64,000 nucleotides of DNA from Oscillospiraceae bacterium (lineage in GTDB: Bacteria > Bacillota > Clostridia > Oscillospirales > Oscillospiraceae). The stretch is from the NCBI GenBank assembly GCA_017434755.1, contig JAFRER010000018.1, forward strand, positions 26,985 through 90,984. Direction: 5' to 3'. Positions 24,734-31,990 of the stretch are shown in pieces (position 1 is the first letter of the stretch; the number at the start of each line of letters is the position of its first letter). Under the pieces are notes generated by a model. That model ran no database searches and was not told the origin of the DNA. It saw only the letters and a program-made list of their open reading frames with translations. A program made the translations under genes and the position numbers.

Positions 24734-26488
24734 ATGAAAACAAGGTTCACAGCAATCGTTCTTGCTGTTTTCATAGCCTTATCACTCACCGTATACGCCA
24801 GTGCGGACACCTGGCCGAATTTCGGCACGGTCATCGCGGGAACAGCCTGCAATCAGCCCATAAGCGATGCCGACAGAGCCATTGCCATCGCACTGCATGA
24901 CGAGGACGGGGACGGAGTGCCTGAAACCAGACTCCCTTCCGGTCTTGATCTTCTTGCCGAGCCTGATCCGGCGACCGGCACGGCGCATTACTATCTGCGC
25001 GGTACACCGCTATATGCAGGTGAATACTCCTTCATTCTTGTCGCCCTTTTTGAGGATGGAAGTTCCCAGCTTCTTCACTGCTCACTGAGAGTAGATCCTG
25101 CCATCCCCTCCGTCATTGCCGCCCCCGAGATAGTATGCGGTGTAAATGAATCAGCCACCGTATCCGTTGACGCCTCTGCAATTGACGGCGGGACCCTTAG
25201 CTATCAGTGGTATGTGAACTCCATAGCGTCGACCGACGGCGGGCTCGCAGTCATCGGAGCCGTGAGCAGTTCCTATGCGGTTCCGACAAATGAGGCCGGA
25301 GAGCATTACTATTACTGCTATGTTACGAACACCAACAACGGCATCAGCACCGGGGTCTACTCATCCCCCACCCGAGTTCTGGTCAACGGCATCTCGTCTA
25401 TTTCGGTCACCACCTTGCCGGTGGTCATAAAATACACCGAGGGAGACGCTCTCAACACGCTCGGTCTCCAGATAGAGGCTCTCTATTCGGACGGATCCAC
25501 GGAGGTTATATCCGATCCTTCTGTTCTCGGAATCTTTCCGCTGGTCTTTGAAGAGGCAGGAGAACAGCCCGTGACCGTCAGCTATAAGGGCAAGACCTGC
25601 ACATTCAATGTTGAAGTCGAAAAGTCCAAGGATCTGGTCGAGATCGTCAGCATGCCGAACAAGATGAACTACGAGGTCGGTGACAGTATCGACATCACCG
25701 GACTTGTCCTGAAGGTGACGAAGAGAGGGCAGGAAACGCTTGTAAACAGCGGCTTCAACTGGTCGCCCAAGATCGTCACCGCGGAAGGTTCCCGCCAGAT
25801 CACCGTCATCCTTGAAGACGGGAATTCCACCACGTTCAATGTCACCGTCGCTCCCGGGAAAAAGGATCAGAGCATACGGATAGAGACCCCTCCGGACAAG
25901 CTGACCTATAAAGTGGGAGACAGGCTCGATGTCAGAGGCCTGACCATCACCGTGATAACCAATAAGGATTCCCGAGTGATCAGTTCCGGATACACCTACA
26001 GCCCCGCCACTTTTACCGAAGCCAATGAAAACCAGCAGGTCACTGTGACATACGGCAGCTTTACCGCAACTTTCACCGTTCGGGTCGAGGCCGATGAAAC
26101 ATCGGTTCCTTCTCCCTCTCCTTCTGTGACTTCTGCACCCGATCAGGGCGGAACTCCGCTCATCCGCGTCACGCCTCCTCCGGCGGAGACCCATGATGAG
26201 AGCGGGACTCCTGTTATTATCATCATACTGGCCGTAGTGATCGCGCTTGCTGCGCTCGCCGGTGCCGTCATCTATTTCATCATGGCGCGTTCGGTGAAGA
26301 AGCCCGAAGCGGAGGAAACGGTCCCGGAGGAAGAGTCCGATCTGTCCGGATCCTCCGGTGAAGAACCTCCCTCCGAAGAAAACTCACCCGAAGCGCCAAA
26401 ACCGGAACACCGCAGCAGTGTGGAACCGGATAAAACGGATTACTTTGAAGGCCTTTTCGATGATGAGGAAAAAAGCGACATGAGCTGA
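24734..26488 (+). CDS. Surface protein with bacterial Ig-like (Big_3) repeats and C-terminal membrane anchor
   Basis: 584-aa secreted protein. Signal peptide 1-24; an unclassified N-terminal region and an Ig-like segment with LSYQWYVN (155-162); then three repeats of the group-3 bacterial Ig type (about 221-296, 302-373, 380-452), each with the pattern Y-x-G-D-x-L/I-D-x-x-G-L and ending in F-x-V-x-V. A Ser/Pro/Thr linker (453-490), one membrane helix (494-517) and an acidic cytoplasmic tail of about 65 residues follow. This is a membrane-anchored adhesin or wall-organising protein. No sortase signal. AAAGGAC precedes the ATG. The partner is unknown. Confidence 0.85.
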   Translation: MKTRFTAIVLAVFIALSLTVYASADTWPNFGTVIAGTACNQPISDADRAIAIALHDEDGDGVPETRLPSGLDLLAEPDPATGTAHYYLRGTPLYAGEYSFILVALFEDGSSQLLHCSLRVDPAIPSVIAAPEIVCGVNESATVSVDASAIDGGTLSYQWYVNSIASTDGGLAVIGAVSSSYAVPTNEAGEHYYYCYVTNTNNGISTGVYSSPTRVLVNGISSISVTTLPVVIKYTEGDALNTLGLQIEALYSDGSTEVISDPSVLGIFPLVFEEAGEQPVTVSYKGKTCTFNVEVEKSKDLVEIVSMPNKMNYEVGDSIDITGLVLKVTKRGQETLVNSGFNWSPKIVTAEGSRQITVILEDGNSTTFNVTVAPGKKDQSIRIETPPDKLTYKVGDRLDVRGLTITVITNKDSRVISSGYTYSPATFTEANENQQVTVTYGSFTATFTVRVEADETSVPSPSPSVTSAPDQGGTPLIRVTPPPAETHDESGTPVIIIILAVVIALAALAGAVIYFIMARSVKKPEAEETVPEEESDLSGSSGEEPPSEENSPEAPKPEHRSSVEPDKTDYFEGLFDDEEKSDMS

Positions 26489-26493
26489 CAGGC

Positions 26494-26532
26494 GAACGGT
26501 GCCGGATATGCATACCGGCACCGTTCCTTTTT
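26494..26532 (+). terminator. Rho-independent terminator after the Ig-like gene
   Basis: Perfect 12-bp stem GAACGGTGCCGG / CCGGCACCGTTC (26494-26505, 26515-26526), 9-base loop, then CTTTTTC. Confidence 0.93.
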
Positions 26533-26554
26533 CCCGATTATTTCAGAAAAATCA

Positions 26555-26584
26555 TTGACATACCTGATGTTCCTGTGCTATTAT
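26555..26584 (+). promoter_or_regulatory. Predicted promoter of the tRNA gene cluster
   Basis: Consensus TTGACA (26555-26560), 18-base spacer and TATTAT (26579-26584) with an extended TG motif (TGC before the -10 box). It lies about 49 bases before the first tRNA. Confidence 0.7.
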
Positions 26585-26632
26585 TTTTTGGCTGACCGGT
26601 AATCGGCCGGAAGCGGAATTGAAGCAAGCCTT

Positions 26633-26706
26633 GCAGGTGTAGTTCAATGGTAGAACACCAGCCTTCCAAGCTGGATACGTGGGTTCGATTCCCATCACCT
26701 GCTCCA
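26633..26706 (+). tRNA. tRNA-Gly (anticodon UCC)
   Basis: 74-base cloverleaf with acceptor GCAGGTG/CACCTGC, anticodon loop CTTCCAA (anticodon TCC), T-loop TTCGATT and an encoded CCA end. Reads GGA codons. First of five tRNAs read in one direction. Confidence 0.97.
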
Positions 26707-26729
26707 CTCTTCAATAAAGAGGCAGATAT

Positions 26730-26806
26730 GCGCCAATAGCTCAGCAGGATAGAGCAACTGCCTTCTAAGCAGTAGGTCAGGGGTTCGAATCCCTTTTGGC
26801 GTGCCA
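26730..26806 (+). tRNA. tRNA-Arg (anticodon UCU)
   Basis: 77-base cloverleaf, acceptor GCGCCAA with TTGGCGT (a G1-U72 wobble at the top), anticodon loop CTTCTAA (TCT), discriminator G73 and encoded CCA. Reads AGA and AGG codons. Confidence 0.96.
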
Positions 26807-26873
26807 GATGTATGCCGGGAGGATCCGTGCCGTGAATCTCTCCTGGCATACAGGCGAATAAAAATGCATATTT

Positions 26874-26950
26874 GGTGGGATTAGCTCAGTTGGTAGAGCA
26901 CCGGATTGTGGTTCCGGGTGTCGTGGGTTCGAGCCCCATATCCCACCCCA
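26874..26950 (+). tRNA. tRNA-His (anticodon GUG)
   Basis: Cloverleaf with acceptor GTGGGAT/ATCCCAC, anticodon loop TTGTGGT (GTG) and encoded CCA. The extra G at position -1 (26874) opposite C73, needed for histidyl-tRNA synthetase, is encoded. T-loop TTCGAGC. Confidence 0.97.
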
Positions 26951-26987
26951 CTTTTTTCTGTTTCCCGCTTTTTCCGGCGAATATCAT

Positions 26988-27061
26988 TGGGATGTAGTGT
27001 AATGGTAACACACCGGACTTTGACTCCGATATAGTGGGTTCGAGTCCCGCCATCCCAGCCA
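26988..27061 (+). tRNA. tRNA-Gln (anticodon UUG)
   Basis: 74-base cloverleaf starting TGGGATG and ending CATCCCA-G-CCA, with anticodon loop CTTTGAC (TTG). The weak U1-A72 pair at the top is the known glutamine identity feature. Confidence 0.97.
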
Positions 27062-27067
27062 TCATAC

Positions 27068-27143
27068 GCCCCAGTAGCTCAGGCGGTAGAGCACCTGCCT
27101 TTTAAGCAGGGTGTCCGGGGTTCGAGTCCCCGCTGGAGCACCA
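27068..27143 (+). tRNA. tRNA-Lys (anticodon UUU)
   Basis: 76-base cloverleaf with anticodon loop CTTTTAA (TTT), T-arm CGGGG/CCCCG and encoded CCA. The acceptor GCCCCAG pairs with CTGGAGC except for a C3-A70 mismatch, where related sequences would have G70. Last gene of the tRNA cluster. Confidence 0.95.
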
Positions 27144-27144
27144 T

Positions 27145-27186
27145 AATAAAGAGATCTCAGACCCTGAGATCTCTTTATTAGTTTTC
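27145..27186 (+). terminator. Terminator of the tRNA cluster
   Basis: Perfect 16-bp stem AATAAAGAGATCTCAG / CTGAGATCTCTTTATT (27145-27160, 27164-27179) with loop ACC, followed by AGTTTT. Bases 27187-27295 after it hold no recognised element except the ribosome site of the next gene. Confidence 0.9.
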
Positions 27187-27295
27187 CATGTATTACGGTT
27201 CTTGATCTGCCCTTCTTTTTCAATCTGCTGATACACGTTCTGCTCTATCCTGTTTATCAATGAATTATCTGTTCTGACGAAGGAGATCGCTGCGG

Positions 27296-28453
27296 ATGGG
27301 CTCATTGCTGTTAGCGGTTATCTATCTGGTCTTTATCAGCCTCGGTCTGCCGGATTCGCTGCTCGGATCCGGCTGGCCTACCATGCAGACAGCTTTTGGG
27401 GTTCCGTCATCTTACGCGGGATACGTGTCCATGACGGTCTCATTCATGACGATCCTCTCCGCATTGCTCAGTCCGTGGATGATAAAACGATTCCATACAA
27501 AATGGATCGTGATCGTTTCGATTTTTCTGACAGTGCTCGGGCTCCTGGGCTTTTCGATCTGCGGGCAGTACTGGATGCTCTTCCTGTTTGCGATACCATA
27601 CGGCCTCGGTGCCGGATCGATAGATGCATCGGTCAATCACTATGTGGCAAGCCACTATTCCTCTTCCGTCATGAACTTTCTTCATTGCTTTTACGGTGTC
27701 GGCGCTGTGATCAGTCCGACCATCATGGCGCTTGCTCTGAAACTGGCAAGATGGAATGAGGGATACCGCTGGACAGCATATATCCAGACGGGGATCCTGC
27801 TGATCGTGATCCTCTCTCTGCCCTTATGGAAACAGAACGAAGCAAAAGAGGAAGAAGAGATCCGCGACAGCGCGGGGATAAGGGAAACCCTTCGGGTTCC
27901 GGGCGTGCTGCTCACTCTGATCGCTTTCTTCTCCTACTGCGCCGGAGAGGCGACCTGTTTCCTGTGGACCCCGAGTTTCTTTGCCGGGACCAGACCGGGA
28001 CTGAGCGAGGAGATCATCGCTGCCTTCGGCTCTCTTATATTCGGCGGTCTGATGCTTGGCCGTCTGATCTCAGGGTTTATCTCCAATAAGCTGGGTGACA
28101 GACTTCTCATCCGCATCGGCATCGCCGTTGAACTGCTCGGCATCCTGCTGGTCTTTTTACCTGCAGAGAGTTATATTGTGACAGCGGCCGGCTTTGTGGT
28201 GATCGGCACAGGCATGGGGCCGGTCTACCCGGCGATCCAGCACATGGCTCCGTCAAATTTTGGAGCACGCCACAGCGCGGCAGTCATCGGACTGCAGATG
28301 GCTTCCGCTTATATCGGGAGCACGTTCATGCCGATGGTCTTCGGTCATCTGCAGCAGGCAGCCGGGATCGGTATCATGCCGGTGTATCTGCTGGTTTTTG
28401 CTCTGATGAACATCGGCTTGCTTGAGCTTGCCTATAGAAAACTGCCGATATAA
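27296..28453 (+). CDS. Major facilitator superfamily transporter (FucP-like)
   Basis: 385-aa polytopic membrane protein with about 12 helices and a charged central loop near 190-205 (KQNEAKEEEEIRD). The first helix contains LGLPDSLLGSGWP, as in sugar MFS permeases of the FucP/YfkF type, and the second loop has KRFHTKW like the family's loop 2-3 signature. Substrate unknown; a sugar or small organic solute is the best guess. AAGGAG is 10 bases before the ATG. It is a single-gene unit between the tRNA terminator and its own terminator at 28556. Confidence 0.85.
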   Translation: MGSLLLAVIYLVFISLGLPDSLLGSGWPTMQTAFGVPSSYAGYVSMTVSFMTILSALLSPWMIKRFHTKWIVIVSIFLTVLGLLGFSICGQYWMLFLFAIPYGLGAGSIDASVNHYVASHYSSSVMNFLHCFYGVGAVISPTIMALALKLARWNEGYRWTAYIQTGILLIVILSLPLWKQNEAKEEEEIRDSAGIRETLRVPGVLLTLIAFFSYCAGEATCFLWTPSFFAGTRPGLSEEIIAAFGSLIFGGLMLGRLISGFISNKLGDRLLIRIGIAVELLGILLVFLPAESYIVTAAGFVVIGTGMGPVYPAIQHMAPSNFGARHSAAVIGLQMASAYIGSTFMPMVFGHLQQAAGIGIMPVYLLVFALMNIGLLELAYRKLPI

Positions 28454-28555
28454 TGAAGAAAGCTCTGCCGTGAAACAGGCGCTTTGCTCGAACTCGCTTC
28501 GCCTTCCATTTTGCTGCGCCATTCTCCCGCTTTTTCTGATGATCCGTAATAAGCT

Positions 28556-28586
28556 GAAGCCCTTGAAGTTTACAAGGGCTTCTTTT
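28556..28586 (+). terminator. Rho-independent terminator after the MFS gene
   Basis: Perfect 10-bp stem GAAGCCCTTG / CAAGGGCTTC (28556-28565, 28573-28582) followed by TTTT. The 100 bases between the MFS stop and this hairpin show nothing recognisable. Confidence 0.88.
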
Positions 28587-28591
28587 CGTCG

Positions 28592-28620
28592 TATACATTT
28601 TTCCTTTTATGAATTATAAT
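28592..28620 (+). promoter_or_regulatory. Possible promoter of the flavoprotein gene
   Basis: TATAAT (28615-28620) with a weak TATACA -35 (28592-28597) at 17 bases. Confidence 0.4.
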
Positions 28621-28662
28621 CTTAATAAGTGTGTCACATAAAACAGAAAGGAGCATGTTACT

Positions 28663-29292
28663 ATGGCAAAGGTTCTTCTACTGAACGGCAGTCCCCATGC
28701 AAACGGCTGCGCCGCAGCGGCGCTTGCTGAGATGATAAAAGTTTTTGATGCCGAGGGGATCGAAACGGAACTGGTCCAGGTGGGCATGAAAAACATCCGG
28801 GGCTGCATCACCTGCGGCAAATGTGAAGAGCTCGGAAAATGCGTGTTTGATGATCTCGTCAACGAGGTTGCCCTGAAACTTGCCGAAGCGGACGGTCTGG
28901 TCGTAGGCAGTCCGGTCTACTACGGCTCGCCGAACGGGACGGTCATCGCTTTCATGGACAGGCTTTTCTACAGCTCGGGCAACATCTCAAAGCACATGAA
29001 AGTCGGTGCAGCCGTGGTAAGCTGCCGCAGAGGCGGAAACACCGCAAGCTTCGATGTGCTCAACAAGTATTTCACCATAAGCGGCATGCCGGTCGCCTCA
29101 AGCAGCTATTGGAACCAGGTGCATGGCTTTTCCGCGGAGGATGTGGAAAAGGATCTGGAGGGACTCCAGACCATGCGCAATCTTGCACGGAATATGGCAT
29201 TCATGATCCGGGCGATCGCCGACGCGAAGGAAAAGCACGGCCTGCAGGAAATGGAAGGCGATGCCTTCACCAGTTTCCCGGACGGGAAATGA
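28663..29292 (+). CDS. Flavodoxin-family NAD(P)H-dependent FMN reductase / iron-sulfur flavoprotein
   Basis: 209-aa protein with the flavodoxin-like fold: the FMN phosphate loop LNGSPHANG (6-14), a CITCGKC motif followed by C65 that could bind an iron-sulfur cluster as in clostridial Isf proteins, and the FMN-contact segment GSPVYYGSPNGTV. It likely passes electrons from NAD(P)H or ferredoxin to small acceptors such as quinones or metals. AAAGGAG lies about 10 bases before the ATG. The TlpA-like gene follows 50 bases downstream and is probably on the same transcript. The physiological acceptor is unknown. Confidence 0.88.
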   Translation: MAKVLLLNGSPHANGCAAAALAEMIKVFDAEGIETELVQVGMKNIRGCITCGKCEELGKCVFDDLVNEVALKLAEADGLVVGSPVYYGSPNGTVIAFMDRLFYSSGNISKHMKVGAAVVSCRRGGNTASFDVLNKYFTISGMPVASSSYWNQVHGFSAEDVEKDLEGLQTMRNLARNMAFMIRAIADAKEKHGLQEMEGDAFTSFPDGK

Positions 29293-29342
29293 CACAGCCC
29301 GGTCTGTATGCTCAGTTTCTCTGTTAAAAGGAAGGCCATTCC

Positions 29343-29966
29343 ATGAAAAGAATTCTTATTGCGGTTGTGCTCGCGGTCCTGACAGTATCTGTCCTGTGCT
29401 CCTGCGGGAAATCAGACCCTGCTTCGGAAACCGCTGTTTCAGACCCGGCAGCGTCAAGCATCGAATCGCCGGATCCATCAGACGAGACAGTCACTGACGC
29501 CGCTCCTGCCGCAGTTCAGAATACACTGTCAGATGAGACCGGCACATCCGGCTTTTCCCCGGATTTTTCTTTTGAGACCACGGACCGTGACGGGAACACG
29601 TATAATGAGCGTGTCTTTTCCGGTCATAAGCTCACAATCGTGAATTTCTGGGAGCCCTGGTGCGGCCCCTGTGTACGTGAAATGCCGGACCTGCAGGAAC
29701 TGTATACGGTTTATTCTGATAAAGGGCTCAACATCATCGGTATTTATTCAACACCCGAGATGGAAGAGAATGTGGACAGCGTGCTCAGATCATCTGGGAT
29801 CACCTTCAGTATCCTGAATTACACAGATGCATTCGATGAGTTCCAGACCGGATACGTTCCGACTACGATTCTTGTTGACGGTTCCGGACACATCGTCGGT
29901 GAGACCCTGATCGGTTCGAGGTCATATGCAGCCTGGGAAGCAATAATAACGGAGTACCTTTCATGA
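29343..29966 (+). CDS. TlpA/ResA-like thiol-disulfide oxidoreductase lipoprotein
   Basis: 207-aa extracellular lipoprotein: signal peptide with lipobox VLCSC (Cys21), an acidic Ser/Asp-rich linker of about 50 residues, and a thioredoxin domain with active site W106-C107-G-P-C110 and the cis-Pro loop VPTTIL. Such proteins reduce or exchange disulfides outside the membrane, using electrons passed across by a CcdA-type protein. No ccdA is in the window. The spacing to the M15 gene is 34 bases, so a redox plus wall-peptidase unit is plausible. Confidence 0.92.
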   Translation: MKRILIAVVLAVLTVSVLCSCGKSDPASETAVSDPAASSIESPDPSDETVTDAAPAAVQNTLSDETGTSGFSPDFSFETTDRDGNTYNERVFSGHKLTIVNFWEPWCGPCVREMPDLQELYTVYSDKGLNIIGIYSTPEMEENVDSVLRSSGITFSILNYTDAFDEFQTGYVPTTILVDGSGHIVGETLIGSRSYAAWEAIITEYLS

Positions 29967-30000
29967 GATCAGAAAAACTGCATAATTCTGAGGAAATGCT

Positions 30001-31275
30001 TTGAAGAAGAACTCTCTCATTCCTTTAATACTGATTCTGGTCGCGGTACTGGCGATGTCCGTGGCGATAGTACTGTACGCACGGTATGTTTCCGGGGCAG
30101 ATCCGGAACCGGTAATCACTCCGGAAGTACCATCGGAGCCGCTGCCCGAACCTGATCCGTCTCCCGAAACAGCTGTCACGGCGGACCCGACACCTCAGCC
30201 GGTCAGCACGCCGGAGCCCGAGGCTGAACAGGAGATATCCCCGCTCTACTGCACGATCTGGCCGATAACGGATCTGGATGTATACAGTGACGGTTCAAAG
30301 GAAAACGTGATCGGGACCGCGCCGGCAAGCGCCATGTACTGTGTGCTGGAGGAGGACGCGGAAAACGCTCTGTTCAGGATCAGGCTTTCAGACGGGGTCT
30401 ACGGATATATCGACAGCACCTTCTGTCTTATCAATCTTCCGGAATACATCGGCGGGCTTTGTTCGTATGATATAACGAACAGCTACTCATCGCTTTACGC
30501 GATCCATGAATATGAGATCCCGGGACTGACGGGCAAGGTGATAACTGGATATGAGAACATCCGTCTTGCTGACGGGAGCTATCTGGTCCCGTTCCTGTAT
30601 CCCTGCACGCAAAAGCTGATCTCTGCCGCAAACCGGGCTCTTGAATCCGGATACCGCATACGGATCTACGATTCATACAGGCCGAGATGCGCCACAAATC
30701 ATATTTATAACACGGCCGTCTCCATCCTGGATGTGATGCTGCCCTCAGCCACCTATTCAGGGGCTGTCGTGAGCCTGCCTCCGATCCCCGAGCCGAAAGA
30801 AGACGAGCCTCCGCGGTCCTATCTGAAATACAGAGACCTGATCGAGCGTAACGGCTGGGATATCGGCTCGTTCCTCGCTCCCGGCTGGTCACAGCATAAC
30901 AGGGGCGTGGCCATTGATATGACCTTTGAGGACGCCGTAAGCGGTGAAGCGATCACAGCGCAGACCAACATGCACGACCTGAGCTCCTACAGCACGATAT
31001 ACAGCAACAATCAGGCGGCTTCTTCCATTCTCAGTCTGATGGAAGCAAGTGGTCTGCATAACATCGTCTCCGAGTGGTGGCATTTTCAGGATAACGAGAT
31101 CATCAACTCTCTGAAGCCACCCTACTGTGAAAACGGGGTCTCGGCCGAGGGCTGGATCGCGGATGAGGCCGGCGAGATGTACAGGAACGCCGACGGCACT
31201 CTCATGATAGACTGTGTGATGGTGACGGACGAGGGGAATTTTGTTTTTGATCCGGACGGGCATCTTGTCCCTTGA
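30001..31275 (+). CDS. M15-family D-Ala-D-Ala dipeptidase/carboxypeptidase, membrane-anchored (TTG start)
   Basis: 424-aa wall peptidase. N-terminal membrane anchor (about 5-27), a Pro/Glu-rich linker, an SH3-like region (81-145), and a C-terminal M15/VanX-like zinc peptidase domain. The metal site is visible as SQHNRGVAID (His299, Asp306) and SEWWHF (Glu358, His361). Expected to trim D-Ala from peptidoglycan peptides or free D-Ala-D-Ala. The start is a TTG with GAGGA 7 bases upstream; the nearby ATG at 29997 is out of frame and runs straight into a stop. It follows the TlpA-like gene closely. Confidence 0.88.
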   Translation: MKKNSLIPLILILVAVLAMSVAIVLYARYVSGADPEPVITPEVPSEPLPEPDPSPETAVTADPTPQPVSTPEPEAEQEISPLYCTIWPITDLDVYSDGSKENVIGTAPASAMYCVLEEDAENALFRIRLSDGVYGYIDSTFCLINLPEYIGGLCSYDITNSYSSLYAIHEYEIPGLTGKVITGYENIRLADGSYLVPFLYPCTQKLISAANRALESGYRIRIYDSYRPRCATNHIYNTAVSILDVMLPSATYSGAVVSLPPIPEPKEDEPPRSYLKYRDLIERNGWDIGSFLAPGWSQHNRGVAIDMTFEDAVSGEAITAQTNMHDLSSYSTIYSNNQAASSILSLMEASGLHNIVSEWWHFQDNEIINSLKPPYCENGVSAEGWIADEAGEMYRNADGTLMIDCVMVTDEGNFVFDPDGHLVP

Positions 31276-31284
31276 ACAAAAACC

Positions 31285-31313
31285 TTGAACGCTTATCGCA
31301 GCTCTGATAGAAT
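31285..31313 (+). promoter_or_regulatory. Predicted promoter of the 193-aa anchored protein gene
   Basis: TTGAAC (31285-31290) and TAGAAT (31308-31313) with a 17-base spacer and an extended TG before the -10 box; leader of about 35 bases with a GGAGGA site. Confidence 0.6.
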
Positions 31314-31352
31314 AAACAAAAGCACATCTGAACGTTATGTGGAGGAAATGCT

Positions 31353-31934
31353 ATGAGAAAATGGATACTTCTTGTCCCCGCGATCGCATCTCTTGCTGTC
31401 GGAACCTATATCCTTGTAAAGAAAGATAATGAGGACGCCTCCGATGTTCCGGAGAAAAAAGGCGCAGAAAAGAAAGAGGTTCTGAACCCGAAGACCGGAA
31501 GCTACAGCTTTGTTTCGGGATTCAAGGACGCAAGGACCGTCGGTCTTGAATTCACCTACGATGCCGACAGATTCTCTTACAGGCAGATAGAGGAGGACTT
31601 CCTCACATTTACCAGCGTGTCCCACGCCGCCGCTATCTACGGTGAGGATTTCAATATCCAGATAGAATACGCCGATCTGGCCGGCGGAGAGGACTTTGCC
31701 GCGCTGGCGGACGTTCTCAGGGAAAAGAAGACCGGATTTGCTCCCGTCTGCTATGGTGACAATTCCGGATACATGTATTACAACGGCGACAATGTCTGTT
31801 TTGTCTTCCCTGCCACGAAATACAGCTATATCCTCATCACCGTCATCAAGGATAAAAACAGCGACATCGATTACAGGGACCTCCCTGATGATCCGGATGT
31901 GGCTGCTATCCTCGGGTCCATAAGGATACTCTGA
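31353..31934 (+). CDS. Membrane-anchored extracellular protein of unknown function
   Basis: 193-aa protein with one N-terminal membrane helix (about 4-21) and a Lys/Glu-rich linker, then a globular domain rich in Tyr, Phe and Asp that should lie outside the cell. No family is recognised. There is no lipobox cysteine. GGAGGA precedes the ATG by 7 bases and the gene has its own promoter and a strong shared terminator, so it is a real one-gene unit. Secondary structure appears mixed alpha/beta, and no catalytic motif is seen. Confidence 0.75.
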   Translation: MRKWILLVPAIASLAVGTYILVKKDNEDASDVPEKKGAEKKEVLNPKTGSYSFVSGFKDARTVGLEFTYDADRFSYRQIEEDFLTFTSVSHAAAIYGEDFNIQIEYADLAGGEDFAALADVLREKKTGFAPVCYGDNSGYMYYNGDNVCFVFPATKYSYILITVIKDKNSDIDYRDLPDDPDVAAILGSIRIL

Positions 31935-31948
31935 CATCTGCATCAAAC

Positions 31949-31990
31949 AATAAGCAAGCCCGGGAACCGTGATTCCCGGGCTTGCTTATT
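31949..31990. terminator. Bidirectional terminator between convergent genes
   Basis: Perfect 18-bp stem: arms 31949-31966 and 31973-31990, core GCAAGCCCGGGAA / TTCCCGGGCTTGC, 6-base loop. A/T-rich ends on both sides allow it to stop the 193-aa gene (+) and the alpha-galactosidase gene (-), whose stop codon adjoins it. Confidence 0.93.

Noticed and set aside
27102-27305. A 67-codon minus-strand frame over tRNA-Lys and its terminator
   Set aside because: It covers a tRNA gene and a perfect terminator and has no ribosome site. The Asn/Gln-rich stretch comes from the AT-rich spacer. I also looked for an integrase remnant near the tRNA and found none.
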